Positions 24,196 to 34,851 are shown, counted from the first letter of the stretch. The stretch: DNA of 64,000 nucleotides from Spodoptera frugiperda (GCF_023101765.2 NC_064214.1:9554001-9618000); one strand, 5' to 3'. Numbers and translations are program-made. Notes: generated from the letters alone by a model not told the origin.

Positions 24196-25317
24196 CAATG
24201 TGATAGGGTTGAGACTTTGGGCTCGCTATCATTGCAGCGGTAAGTCCCCTCTTTGAGGAGTGGCTAGAGAGGCGCCACGGCGTCCTCACCTACCGCCTGA
24301 CGCAGGTGCTTACCGGACATGGGAGTTTCGGTAGGTTCCTGTTCCTTATTGGGCGGGAGGAAACGCCCGGGTGTCATCACTGTGAGGACCGCCCGGAGGA
24401 CACGGTAGAACATACGGTGGCGGTGTGCCCTGCGTGGGCTGAGCACCGCCAAGTCCTCAGGGATGTGGTCGGCGACGGCGACCTCTCGCGCCCGGCACTG
24501 GTTCTGGCTATGGTCCGGAGCGAAGGGACCTGGGATGCCGTCTCCTCCTTCTGCGAAGCAGTCATGCTAGCTAAGGTGGAGGCGGGGCGCGTGATGGAAC
24601 GAACCTCCTTACGCCCCAGCCGTCGCGAGACACTCCGGGCGTAGGGGATCGAGATCGATCTTTGGACCGTAAGTGCGGGCCTGCGGACGGCGAGCTAAGG
24701 GTAGCATATCCAGTCCAAAATTGCGTCGTTACTCATAGAGCCATCAGACCACCACAATGGGGCCCATAGGGCTGATGCCTGACAGCTGCGGACTAAATAG
24801 TTTACCGGGGCCGTCGAAAAGCAGGAGAAGAACGGGGTCGTAGTCATAAGAGTCTGACACTCCCTTTTGCCCAAGGCGGGAAAAGTCATTAGATGATTTT
24901 CCCCCTCAAAAAAAAAAAAAAAAGGGTTGCCACTTCTAACCCGTTAAGGCTGAGTACTACATCTAAGTTGCCATCACTAAAAAAACTATGGGGGTTGAAC
25001 ACTAAATCAAAACTCATTGAAAAATCAGTGATTTTCTCCGTAGACCCAATCACACGTGGATTTTTTTTTTCACCAATACATTATCAAACATATGAAAAAA
25101 GTAATGAATTACTTAGCCAAGGTTATTAGCTACCGTTTGTCGTTTTTTTTTTGTTTCTGACGGATACAACCGATATCGAAAAAGTAAAAAATATATTACC
25201 AAATAGCCATAACTTTTAGGGGAGGGGATTCGACCCCTTCGACCCCCGACTTTTGTCGATAAAATTAGATGTAGTACTCAGCCTTAACGGGTTAGAAGTC
25301 TCAACCCTATCACATTG
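24196..25317. mobile_element. TIR element inserted beside the exon 2 splice donor
   Basis: Inverted ends of about 52 bp starting CAATGTGATAGGGTTGAG and continuing through GTTAAGGCTGAGTACTAC. Flanked by TATA (24192-24195 and 25318-25321). The left arm is interrupted by the R1-like LINE at 24218-24922; without it the element is about 400 bp. The right TATA overlaps intron positions +6 to +9 of the exon 2 donor (GTAAGT is preserved). Confidence 0.82.
24218..24922 (+). mobile_element. R1-like LINE 3' end nested in a TIR element
   Basis: Same structure as the 5927-6688 copy: pol C-terminus 24219-24644 (GREETPGCHHCED... HTVAVCPAWAEH), shortened 3' UTR, terminal module, poly-A. The target duplication is AGGGTTGAGACTT / AGGGTTGCCACTT (24205-24217 and 24923-24935), with two mismatches. 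The 3' UTR has several small deletions, so it is older or more decayed. Confidence 0.88.
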
Positions 25318-25326
25318 TATACTTAC

Positions 25327-25454
25327 TTTATGTTTGCCAAGATTCGTGACAGCACAGCCGAGTACAGCTTCTCTTCCCAAGAAGAACGTGTGGTTTCCTA
25401 TTGGACGTTCAAATTCAGGCTCTTCTGAAAACTTCTTTGTTGTCATTTGTGAAT
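25327..25454 (-). CDS. Exon 2 of DIP/lachesin-like Ig gene (first half of Ig1)
   Basis: 128-nt exon on the minus strand. The acceptor is TTGTTTCAG|ATTC at 25454/25455 and the donor AAA|GTAAGT at 25327/25326. With the one base from exon 1 it gives exactly 43 codons. Residues 11-43 read EEPEFERPIGNHTFFLGREA followed by VLGCAVTNLGKHK. This is the A-B-C strand region of an I/V-type Ig domain, with the first disulfide Cys in 'VLGC' and an N-glycosylation site NHT. DIP and lachesin proteins carry 'P..N.T...GREA.L.C.V..L...K' at this position, just before a phase-0 intron, and the same intron position is found here. The first bases of the following intron abut a TIR element, described separately. 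Confidence 0.85.
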
Positions 25455-25527
25455 CTGAAACAATACAAAAGATGTTGTTGGTACTTGTTATTAAATTTAT
25501 TCCCTGAAAATAGCTTTATTCGATTGA

Positions 25528-25600
25528 TGATATTGTTTTCTTATATTGCGGATGCGAGACGTGATATACAGAGTAATATTGATGCACTTCTGGGCAAAAG
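25528..25600. repeat. Duplicated ~70-bp motif, copy 1
   Basis: TTGCGGATGCGAGACGTGAT, ATACAGAGTAATATTGATGC, GGCAAAAGG; matches 26403-26478. Confidence 0.65.
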
Positions 25601-25603
25601 GCA

Positions 25604-25862
25604 ATCATCATCATCAACAGCCTAGTCGTAAGTGGTCCGACTATTGCTGACCAATGGCCGGGTTCGTTTATCTCGGATGAAAAGTGGTTTGAGCTTTAAT
25701 CATTGTCTCAGTAGTGCACAATGTCTGGATTGGCCCAGTATTTCAATAGGCTTACTAATACATGGGACTTATAACCCAACTGTACATTGTACAGTGGCAT
25801 AACCGTGGCCGTAATGTGAACCTCTGCCTACCCCTTCGAGAGATAAAAGGTGTGATATAACA
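25604..25862 (+). mobile_element. Chimera of SINE families C and B
   Basis: Begins with the family C end (ATCATCATCATCAACAGCCT) and continues from about 25690 into the family B body (TCTGGATTGGCCCAGTATTT ... CTCTGCCTACCCCTTCGAG). Confidence 0.6.
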
Positions 25863-26035
25863 GCTTCCTGAGACTCTTATCGGATCCTTTGTGAATAAAA
25901 GTCAACTAATACATATACAGTTAAAATTGAGTCTACTATAAAAAGAATAAAAGATATGAGCCACAATTAAAAATAGACCCCGTCAACAGAACTTCGTATC
26001 ATCAATCTTTTCCCTTTTCCTATCATGGGATGCAA

Positions 26036-26130
26036 CAGGCCATTAAACACTGAACTAATAAAGTTGCCAGCACTAAAAAAAACTAGTTAACACTTCAAAA
26101 CTCAGTATCAGGTCTCCGAGACCCAATCAA
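26036..26130. repeat. Diverged relative of the TIR element interior
   Basis: Shares the order AAGTTGCCA.CACTAAAAAA, AACACT..A...AAAACTCA and GAGACCCAATCA..CGTGGAT with 24960-25060 but lacks recognisable terminal repeats. Confidence 0.6.
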
Positions 26131-26402
26131 CGTGGATTTTTTATACTTTTTTTCAACTTCCAACACAGCTCTGACGTCATCCGATCGAGAAAGTGTAAAT
26201 TGTACCAAAAGGCTTTTGCGTTGCGTATTTTTTTTTTTTGTATACTGTATAGTGCGACAGGTATTTTTCTCCTGTATTTTGATACTCTTGATTTTTGGAG
26301 TTTTTCGCGTGACATTTTTGAAGTATACGAGTATATGCGCTTGTCTCTTGTTTGGTAGTTCGCTTTTGATTACAAAGGAACTTCAGTCATAGCTTTTTTT
26401 TG

Positions 26403-26478
26403 TGTTTTCTGTGTTTTGCGGATGCGGGACTGATATACAGAGTGATTGACGCATGGGTAAAAGGTAGTTAATGACCTT
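26403..26478. repeat. Duplicated ~70-bp motif, copy 2
   Basis: TTGCGGATGCGGGACTGATA, TACAGAGTGATTGACGCATG, GTAAAAGG; matches 25528-25600. Confidence 0.65.
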
Positions 26479-26743
26479 CCAAATCTCTGAAACAAAATGT
26501 GTCGATCCATGCGCCAAACATCCTGTATATCGTAAGGTATCTAATAATGACTCTATTGTAAAACAAAAATAGGTATGAGACGTGTTTCTTTTTGATAAAA
26601 ACTACTTCATGCCATTTTGAGGAAATTATGACTACAAGGGATCTAGGAATTAATATTCGCATAGGAAAAGGAATTGAAGAGATTTTAGATTTAGTTGTTT
26701 ATTGTACTTGATCTCTTTAAAATGCAAGTCAATGGTTTATTCA

Positions 26744-27050
26744 TCGTCATCATCAACAGCCTATAAGTGGCCACTGCTGAGCAAAGACGTTTTCTCACAC
26801 GGAAAAGGTTTGAACAATAAACACCACGCTTGCTCAATGCGGGTTGGAGATTTCAAACTTATAATCATACAATCATAAAGTCAGGTTTCTACACAATGAT
26901 ACCTTTACCATTTATCAATGGTTTTTAAATAATCTTAGAAAGTACATAAAACTTGGAAAATGTCACATTGATACTTGCTATTGGTAGACATCGAACCCTC
27001 ATGTATGAGAAGCGGACGTCTTAAACCTCCGGGCTACCAAGACATAGCGT
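26744..27050 (-). mobile_element. tRNA-derived SINE, family C
   Basis: Same layout as 12147-12430: GAGGGTTCGATGTCTACCAA head on the minus strand, TGATGATGACGATG tail at 26744. Confidence 0.75.
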
Positions 27051-27146
27051 TTATTACAATTGCCTAATCCAACCTAATCATCTACAAGTATACAGTCTAA
27101 CCCTCAAAGCCCACTAGATTTTACGAAACCATGTTTCATCCCTCAG

Positions 27147-27463
27147 TACCCTTAGGGGTAGGTAGAGGTTTTTTTTACGCTTAATGGGTCGACGGTTGGC
27201 CGCTATCTCACCTGATGAGGTGCACGTTATGGTATGTAATGCCACTACAATGTACACCCACTTTTCACAATTTATGTTGTAAGTCCCATGTAATAGGTGG
27301 TGAGCCTATTGCCATATACCGGGCACATTTCCAGACTCCGTGCTGTACTGAGAAATTTTCGAAAAACCGAAAAAAGCCCAGCAATACTTTGCCCGACCCG
27401 GGAATCGAACCCGAGACCCCTTGTCCGACAGTCGCACTTGCGACCACTCGACCAACGAGGCAG
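27147..27463 (-). mobile_element. tRNA-derived SINE, family B (fullest copy)
   Basis: On the minus strand it starts GCCTCGTTGGTCGAGTGGTC (A-box-like) and has GGGTTCGATTCCCGGGTCGG (B box), both as in a tRNA gene. A body follows (GGAGTCTGGAA... CAATAGGCTCACCACC), then a CCTCTACCTACCCCTAAGGG end. About 50 bp of foreign sequence interrupts the 3' part. The ORFs are shadows. Confidence 0.85.
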
Positions 27464-27465
27464 TC

Positions 27466-27508
27466 GTTTCGATTACTTTAAACGTAAAGCAAACTCATAC
27501 TAAGGGTG
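27466..27508 (-). repeat. Fragment of the GCGCTCTGATTGG MITE family
   Basis: GTCGTTTCGATTACTTTAAA... CATACTAAGG; nearly the same as 5402-5444. Confidence 0.55.
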
Positions 27509-27794
27509 TAGTTCCGTTACCTCTTCCAGTCTCATTATAATTCACCAAATACAAGCGGTTAACTGCTCTGTGTTTTGACAGCTTCCCGGAGCGTTCTCAT
27601 TTACATTGATCACACCAAAGTTTGCCACATCTAGGGATGTTGATCTATGTAGTTCTGATTCATAGTAGTATATATAGGTACTTGGTATAACATTTACTTA
27701 GATAGTATTGTAGAAGTTGGGAGTTCATGGTTTGTTTTATATGTTGTTAGAGTGTAAAGTGATACCAGTACCACTTTTTGTATGTATAGATTTT

Positions 27795-27975
27795 TTTAAA
27801 TGTTGCCTACATTAGGATTTTTGTGTATCGTGGGTGCGTTTATAAACTTACAATTTCACATAGATATGACACCCAGACTCGAAACAACTATTTTTGTATC
27901 AGACAAAGAGTTGTTTCGTGCGGGAATCAAACCCGCTCCACGTTGCTCAGTAGCCAACCATACAGTAAGATGTAT
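27795..27975 (-). mobile_element. tRNA-derived SINE, family D
   Basis: Minus strand: GCGGGTTTGATTCCCGCACG and ACGATACACAAAAATCCTAA end. Confidence 0.7.
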
Positions 27976-28085
27976 GATGAAGATTATTTGATTAACTTCG
28001 TGTAATTTTTTAGTATTTTGGCACATTTCCATAAGCAAGAGATAGTCAATTATTTGTAGATACAATTTATTTATAAGTAAAACTA

Positions 28086-28215
28086 GCAAACCCCGCGAAG
28101 TCAGTTTCGCCAACAATGACTTTCCATGTCTTCCTGCTTTTCTCTTGAATTTTTCCTGAATTTTGTTATAAACCTCACGGAGCCTTTCCAAGAATGCAAC
28201 GTGCGTTCTGGAGTT
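28086..28215. repeat. Related CTAGC-type repeat, start fragment
   Basis: ACTAGCAAACCCCGCGAAGT and GTTATAAACCTCACGGAGCC. The matching family end may be 46000-46137 (GGGACAGAGAAAGCGAC). Confidence 0.45.
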
Positions 28216-28859
28216 AAAGCGTCAGGAAGGAAAACCCAACTAATTTTTATATTATAGAATAATACAACAATTTTGAAGCGAAAAATAATTCGAATCGACA
28301 AATTCTGGTCTACTAACATAATTTGAAAATTCCACTAAAGATTCTAAATGTTATTACATACCATTTTTAGGTTTTATTAATAACTAGTATAGGTTAAAGC
28401 GAGAGGAATGTCAGTAATCCCTTCAGGAATTTAAATGTCCGCACAACAAAATAGTAGACAATGCACAAATCGTTGAAAATGCGGTACACCCAGTCCATTA
28501 AACGCATTAAAATGTAACCACAGCAAATTGTATGAAAATAAGTGAATTAACATCGAATAAAATGATTTATGTATAAAACTATGTATTATTTATCTACAAA
28601 TTACTCTGTTTGGCGGTTTTCCAACAATAGATTAAACATTGATGTGTAAATAGTCAGCGGATTTTAAGATTAATCGCTGTTTTTGTGTAAATTTGTTGTT
28701 TTTGATGTAAACAAAATTTAACAATAGTACGCTCTAATTAAAGTTTATTATTCTTTGAAAGTATGTAGAATAGATAATTGCAGTTTTGAAATCTATATTA
28801 TATTATTATAGACTGATTAATAAAATTGGAGTGTCTGTTTGTAATGTTGAAATAACTGC

Positions 28860-29140
28860 TTTTTATTACATGCTTATGAATATACATACGATACATACAC
28901 CAAAATGACTTTTTTCTCTGTCTGTCAGTCTGTTTGTTCCGGCTAATCTCTAAATGGCTAGACCGATTTGTCGGGACTTTTATTATTGGCTGGTAGCTGA
29001 TGTGCTAAGGAGTAACTAAGGCTACGTGTATTTTAGAAGAAATGTTTTATTTTAGGAAAAATAAAGACCTAAAATTTTGTCCGCAGCAATTTATTTACGC
29101 GGTTGAAGTCGCAAGCAACAGCTACTAATAAATAACATTA
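28860..29140. repeat. Dispersed repeat ending ...AAGTCGCAAGCAACAGCTAC
   Basis: Contains TGTCTGTCAGTCTGTTTGTT, TGGCTAGACCGATTTG and TTACGCGGTTGAAGTCGCAA. It resembles non-autonomous elements common in Lepidoptera (Helitron-like or LINE-like); class unresolved. Confidence 0.4.
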
Positions 29141-30125
29141 GAATAGAAAAACTAAGTTTTGAGACTGACAAAACTTCTGACATAATTAGTTGAATGTCTG
29201 CATCAATTCCATACCTTGAATTATCTATTCACTATCGACTTGTACTTAAAAATATCTTCCACCTTACTTAAAGCATTACCGTAATCAATTCTCTTAAATA
29301 ATTCACTCCACAACTTCTTGTAAGCAACATCAAGACTAAGCACTCAGTAATAGAGTCTATATTTCATTATCAATAGCGCATCATTGATGAGGCGACTTTA
29401 TAGTACCTAAGTCTCTCAGTTGTAACCTAGTTTTGAAAGTTTGAAAATTTCAGGTAGTTTACAAATGATCCTTTGTTTTTAGGACTTTTTTGTACGAATC
29501 GAATCGAGCGCTGAAGTTGGGAACTTTGAGACATTTGTATGTGAAGGCAATTTGAATTATTATAATTTCTATAGATATTATGATGGAATAGTTGGGTATA
29601 TTGATTTAGAAATTCCCAGTAGTGGGATGTTAAGGTGTTGAGTGATGTGTTTTGGTATATTTTCTGGTTTCAGTGTATGTCTTGCTCTTTCTTTAACATT
29701 TGCCACAAGTTCGGGATGATTTTCCATAAAAGTAAATTAAAGGTGATAAGTGTTATTGCTGGGTTTTCTATAGGTGCCAATAAGTTTAAAAAGATACCTA
29801 CAGTTCATTATAATCGACGTATGACAATATTACAAGCAAAAAATAATGTTTTACAAACATGACCACCTAGCAACTAAAATCCAATATCTATTTGGGTGAG
29901 TAAAATAAAAAATAAAACAGAAAAACCACACCATCAAAGGTGAAAATGCTTTGGGCATTAAAAAAAATACCTTTATAACTTCTTAGAATTCCGTTAAGTT
30001 AATTAAAATAAAATATTCCATCCTATGCCTCATTACTAGGCGTGTGATGTGTTTATCGTCACAGTTATAAGTAAATATTATAATATACTGATAGTAGATA
30101 ACAGTTGTTCAAGCTGGTATAACTA

Positions 30126-30277
30126 CCGGAGCTGCGGACAACGTAAAAGATTACCGGGGCTCCGGTTCAATGCAGGAGAAGGAACGGGGTGGTTTTTAGT
30201 CAGTAAGAGTCTGACACTCCCTCCCGCCTCACCTTGGGCGGGAAAAGTCATTGGATGATTTTCCCCCCTCAAAAAAA
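30126..30277 (+). mobile_element. Short R1-module retroposon with flush target duplication
   Basis: 152 bp starting exactly at CCGGAGCTGCGGAC and ending in poly-A. Flanked by AAGCTGGTATAACTA (30111-30125) and AAGCTGGTACAACTA (30278-30292), so the 5' end is defined to the base. It is the same sequence as the last ~150 bp of the R1-like LINE. Confidence 0.9.
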
Positions 30278-31073
30278 AAGCTGGTACAACTAACAAGTAT
30301 TATAGATACAGAATAGCAATTCTTCTCGCTATTAAATCACAGCTCAAATATAAGTCATAGTTCAAATAACAGCCAACAACAGTATTACCTGTTATTAGAA
30401 TTAACAGATATACTACAAAGTGATCTGCTTCCATTTCATTCTCAGAGTAGTCTGATAGGAAATGTCAACATCAAGTAGATACTTTAATTTAATAATGATT
30501 AGTTAGTGCAAAATAAAAATAAATAATTTCATCATAAAACAAATCAACAATTTCATTTCACAATTTATAATAGATTAAAATGAAATGGAAGTAACAGTTA
30601 TTGATAACTGTTATTTTTATGGAACAATTACAGAAATAACAGGTATCGCGTTTGACTTGGTACAACTCAAATCTCCTCGCTACTATATTATTCTCTTGGG
30701 CTGGCCCCGCTTTGTTGTGCGAGCCTTTGGTCAACCCTTTATGGCAAGATTAGGAGGCTTAGCTTTTAAAACGGTGATAATGTGTCACTTTTTGTCGCTA
30801 AATAAATATAAAAGATGCGATGAAAAGCTTAAGCTGAAATGGACCTTATTATTATTTTTATATAGCCACCTTTCTTTATCTAAAGGTATGATGACTTATT
30901 GTCTACATCTAAGGTACAAAATCGTCTGCTTTTGCCCTGAATATTTCGAAATATGTGTATTTTCAGTATGACCCCTTTACACAAGTTAGTAACCCCTATA
31001 TAATTTGGGGTGAACCAATCGCCAATCACCGGAAACTATTTCTCACTTTGTGCTATTAGGTACTGATTAGACC

Positions 31074-31205
31074 CGGAGCTGCGGACTACCTAGCGGGTTA
31101 CCGGGGCTCCGGCTCGAAAGGCAGGAGTAGGAACGGGATGCTTTATACTTAGTAAGAGTCTGACACTCCCTCTCGCCGCACCCAAAGCGGGAGAAGTCAA
31201 TGGAT
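31074..31205 (+). mobile_element. Short R1-module retroposon, 3' end missing
   Basis: Starts CGGAGCTGCGGACTACC; stops at GAGAAGTCAATGGATG without the poly-A. Confidence 0.75.
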
Positions 31206-31786
31206 GTTGAAATAGTTCTGATAAGAATATTTTGTCCAACCTTACCACCATAATCCTAAAACCATACAAATTCTAAAAGAAGCTACATAAAACTACGTAA
31301 AACATACATTTTATCGCCATCAAATTGTAGAGAGCTACGTTCACTCATAGAATATGTGTCGAAATCCACTCTAAAAAGTCTGTTATCATACAACACTGAT
31401 ACAACATTTTTACAGTAATGTAATATGTATGTACAAAGATATCAAAATCCATCAACGCTTTCCCAACCCTGCAATCTAACCAGAGTCTTCATACTCGCAA
31501 CTACTTCGTCAAAAACTCTCTAAAAACAATACACTAAACATTGGCGTTTATAAATGTGAACGATAAACAAAAGAGGTCTAAAAGAACAATAAAATAAAGT
31601 TACATAAAATGAACAAGGCCGGTGTGACGGTTCCGCGGCAGTTTGCACCTGTCACCGAATGCTAATCCATGGGGCTCACACAAAAACGCCTTCGTTCGTG
31701 TTTGGGAGGCGAATTAGGATAGAGGAAGTTTTGTACTATGTGTGTAAAGTTATGGTAGTTGCTATGTATGTATGTTTGTTATAGGC

Positions 31787-31912
31787 TTTTTTTGAGGGGG
31801 AAAAATCATCCGATGACTTCTCACGCCTTGGGCGAGGCGAGAGGGAGTGTCAGACCCCGTTCCTTCTCTTGCTATGAGCCCAGGTAACATGTTACGTTGT
31901 CCGCAGGTACGG
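31787..31912 (-). mobile_element. Short R1-module retroposon
   Basis: Flanked by ATGTTTGTTATAGGC / ATGTTTGTTATGGGC (31772-31786, 31913-31927). Starts at the same family 5' end and has lost part of the middle. Confidence 0.85.
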
Positions 31913-31976
31913 ATGTTTGTTATGGGCTAAGGTTTTGTGTCCCAGAGAGTTGATTGAAGTGTCTAGTGCACTTTCT

Positions 31977-32090
31977 AAGGGCAGGAGTAGGAGCGGGGTG
32001 GTTTTTAGTCAATAAGAGTTTAACACTCTCTATCGCCTCGCCTAGAGCGCGAGAAGTCATTGGATGACTTTTCCCATTTAAAAAAAATGG
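31977..32090 (+). mobile_element. Short R1-module retroposon, 5'-truncated
   Basis: Starts within GGGCAGGAGTAGGAGCGG, ends in poly-A. It lies only 65 bp from the opposite-strand copy at 31787. Confidence 0.75.
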
Positions 32091-32689
32091 ACGAATTTAC
32101 TCCGTCCATGTCAAGAAGTGTATTTGGTTTTGACCATGATCCTCAGTTTAGGCACTGTTGTTGGGGTTTTTATTATAGTTTTGGTAACACTAGTCCATAC
32201 TACTAATTGCCTGATATTTTCCAGAGGCCTCTCAACAGCAATTAACAACTTTATTGCTTTGTACAATAAATCTAAATTCAATTATCACACTAACAACTCA
32301 ATACAATAATACCCGTTCATAGTTTTCCAGTTCAATGAAATTGCAACTATAAATACAATAACACAAAGTAGAAATTGCAGCACAATCTCGTCCGATTACA
32401 GAAAACATGGAACCGTAGATTTATAACAGGTTCGAACGTGCGTAACGTTGGTAGTGGGGGGAGGGGGGAAATAGGTGTCATTACCTGTCACTTGTAGTAT
32501 GAAATATTGAACGGACGTGGCTAGTTCTATGGTTGACAGTTCGTTAAATTATTGAGGGAAAAATTTGCTAAGAATATTTGTAGGTAACTGTGAGGTAATT
32601 TGTAAATGAAGTTACTTCTATGGTTAAAGTAAGAGTTTAAATAAAGAAGTGTTGCTTCGTTTTTGCTTTGTGTCAATTTTTTAGATGCA

Positions 32690-32765
32690 GAGGCGTTATA
32701 AAACTTTTTGGGAGTTAGGAATTTAAGGCCTGTTGGGGAATCGGGGGTTTTGAAGAAGCAGTGCA
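32690..32765 (+). repeat. SINE-like family E, short fragment
   Basis: TTTTTGGGAGTTAGGAATTT, GGGGAATCGGGGGTTTTG. Confidence 0.6.
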
Positions 32766-33025
32766 TTTCTTGTGACGTTTCAAAACTGCCTAATTTAGGA
32801 TTATTTGAAATAAATGCTTTGACTTTGACTTTGTTATTTAAAAACAACACGTAAAGCACTGATCAGCACTGATTATGTTAAATTAATTAATTTATAATCA
32901 AGATATATTAATCAAGTTCAGATATAAATCTTATCATAAAAAAGATTATGTATCAATATCGTATCATCACGTTTGTACGTATTTCCTTTAACGTAATCAG
33001 AGTTACATAACTAATCAAAGTATCG

Positions 33026-33155
33026 TGTTGGCCCAGAGGGTCAAAACGCACGCTTCTCATGCATGAGATTGCAGTTTCGAAACCCACCAACGGCAAGTAC
33101 CAATGTGACTTTTCCGACTTATAAATATATACAGACTTTGACTTTGACTTTGATG
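33026..33155 (+). mobile_element. Family C head with a different tail
   Basis: Plus strand: GTGTTGGCCCAGAGGGTCAA, CTTCTCATGCATGAG, TTTCGAAACCCACCAACGGC, then a (TTTGAC)n tail instead of (GAT)n. This may be a separate SINE using another LINE. Confidence 0.65.
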
Positions 33156-33848
33156 ATATTGAAAGTGTAAATCTAGACAAGAAAACCTAAAAAGATTTCT
33201 AAATTCACAAAGAAATAGAACTTAAGACATAATCAAAGAAATCGACGAAGCACTCAATGAAAATCAATTAGAGGGATAATCCAAAAATTAAGAAGCACTT
33301 ATATTAGGTGCGGTTTATATAATAATTAAGCTCGACTAAGTTACGAGTTAGTTTGTAAGTGGTTCTTAGCTTAGTTAATAAGATATGAATTTTAACTGCC
33401 GCCGAAAAGCTTGGCGTTAATGAATAAGTTTGAGTTTAAGTTTATACTACGTCTTGTGTCGTGGGTCTGTCTGTCTTTAACGTTTTAGGTTAAAAGTGTG
33501 GATATGTCTGACTATGATTATATGATTTTCAGCACTAGCCAGTCTTGAATTACGAAACCCACGTTTTTAAAACAAGAGGTCATAACGTGGTGGAAAATGT
33601 CATTCTATTTTGAAAACGAGATCATTATGAACGCGACGTAGTAATGTCCGAATACTCAAACGCTACACAATTTTAAGACGCTACTCAGAAAATAGTTCTG
33701 TTTAGAACATTCTAATTATAAACATGACAGAGATAGCACTATATTAAAGTCTTACAACTTAAAATTTATCAGCAATTTACTATTCGAGCGTAAATTTTAT
33801 AGTCAGGTAAATATCCTTAAAGAACTGAGTCTCCTGAGTCATTGATAA

Positions 33849-33870
33849 TCATACATACATACATACATGA
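33849..33870. repeat. (CATA)n microsatellite
   Basis: About five CATA units followed by CATG. Confidence 0.75.
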
Positions 33871-34429
33871 AAACGAGTATCAAAATTGGTTCAGAACGTC
33901 GGTTAATCGCGCATCATATCCCCATACAGGTCTAACTTTTAAAAACCTCAAATATTTATCTATATCTATATAAATAAAATATAAGGAAACTAGTTTGCTC
34001 AAACATTTAAAAATATGAGTATGGATAAAATTAAGCACTTAATCCTTGGTTCGGTTAACATACGTGCTTAACTCTCGTATCTTTTACAAGCGTCCTCTGG
34101 GAGCCATAAAAGACGGCTGAGAAATTATGCCAGGTGTATCAAGAGCGAAATTACCTAGATATATTTAGAAACTACTGTTTTTCTTATGTAGTTGTGGTAG
34201 GAAGTTTTATGTTTGGATTTAATAAGTATAAGATTCTCAATATGTTATTTTGTTTGACAATAAACACAATATATTTTGTAAGATTAATACTATAACTACA
34301 TCAACTCAATATCAGTTATGTTACCTTAAAAAAACCTATGTTGTTTTTAATAGTAGTTTAGTAACATAACTGGGGAAAAGAGGATTACGAGGAGATTTAA
34401 GAGGAGGCTTAATTTTTAATAGAGATAAT

Positions 34430-34692
34430 CATCACGCTTTCTATCCCCCAAAGGGGTAGGCAGAGGTACACATTTCGGCACGTAATGTCACATTACACTG
34501 TACAACAAGTCCCTTATAATGTGCCTATGCACCTATTACCATAAACTGGAACACAATTCCAGACTTCATTCTACAACTGAGAAATTTACAAAAAGTCGTA
34601 TAAAGACCAATAAAACTTTGCCCGACACGGGAATTGAACCCGAAACCTCTTGTCCAGCAGTCGCACTTGCGACCACTCGACCAACGAGGAAG
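34430..34692 (-). mobile_element. tRNA-derived SINE, family B
   Basis: Head CCTCGTTGGTCGAGTGGTCG and B box GGGTTCAATTCCCGTGTCGG on the minus strand, through to the CTCTGCCTACCCCTTTGGGG end. Confidence 0.83.
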
Positions 34693-34778
34693 ACACGATC
34701 TACTTATCTTTAGAAATAAGTAGATAAGTAATCAAAGTGATGTTTTATTGTTATGTTACTAGTATTATTGTTACTCAC

Positions 34779-34851
34779 CTTTTAAAGCCATAGTAGGTAA
34801 TAATGCTAAGGCCTGGAGCATAGACCAGAAGTAAGTCTTTCCGTTCTTCAT
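34779..34851 (-). CDS. Exon 1 of DIP/lachesin-like Ig cell-adhesion gene (signal peptide)
   Basis: First coding exon, read on the minus strand from the ATG at 34851-34849. It encodes 24 residues plus one base of the next codon: a short polar start with two Lys, then a hydrophobic run (WSMLQALALLPTMALK), which is a good signal peptide. It ends at a canonical donor, G|GTGAGT (intron at 34778 and below). The leftover G joins the first AT of exon 2 to give an Asp codon, so the frame continues exactly into the immunoglobulin exon 9.3 kb away. The protein should enter the secretory pathway and be displayed on, or GPI-anchored to, the cell surface; the C-terminal half that would decide this lies outside the window. 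A further exon 1 supplying only 5' UTR is possible. Confidence 0.72.

Larger units (their letters stand above)
11775..25326 (-). other. Intron 2 of the Ig gene (13.6 kb)
   Basis: Starts GTAAGT at 25326 and ends CAG at 11775, phase 0, so a Lys codon precedes it and the Val-Gly-Trp codons follow. It contains a TIR element with a nested R1-like LINE, a long foldback, an RTE LINE and several SINEs, listed separately. Outside those, 12430-13785, 16492-16900 and 19430-21350 look like single-copy AT-rich DNA in which I see no exon. Confidence 0.75.
25455..34778 (-). other. Intron 1 of the Ig gene (9.3 kb)
   Basis: Starts GTGAGT at 34778 and ends TTTCAG at 25455, phase 1. It is filled with tRNA-derived SINEs, short R1-like LINE 3' modules and A/T-rich unique DNA (for example 28200-30110, 32090-32690 and 33136-34430, where I see no exon). 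Confidence 0.65.

Noticed and set aside
24196..25317. Tc1/mariner assignment of the TIR element
   Set aside because: The duplication looks like TATA rather than a simple TA and the ends do not match mariner consensus; class left open.
30585..30971. 128-aa ORF (plus)
   Set aside because: Cys/Phe-rich composition typical of translated AT-rich DNA, no domain, no splice or promoter support. The hydrophobic stretches look incidental.
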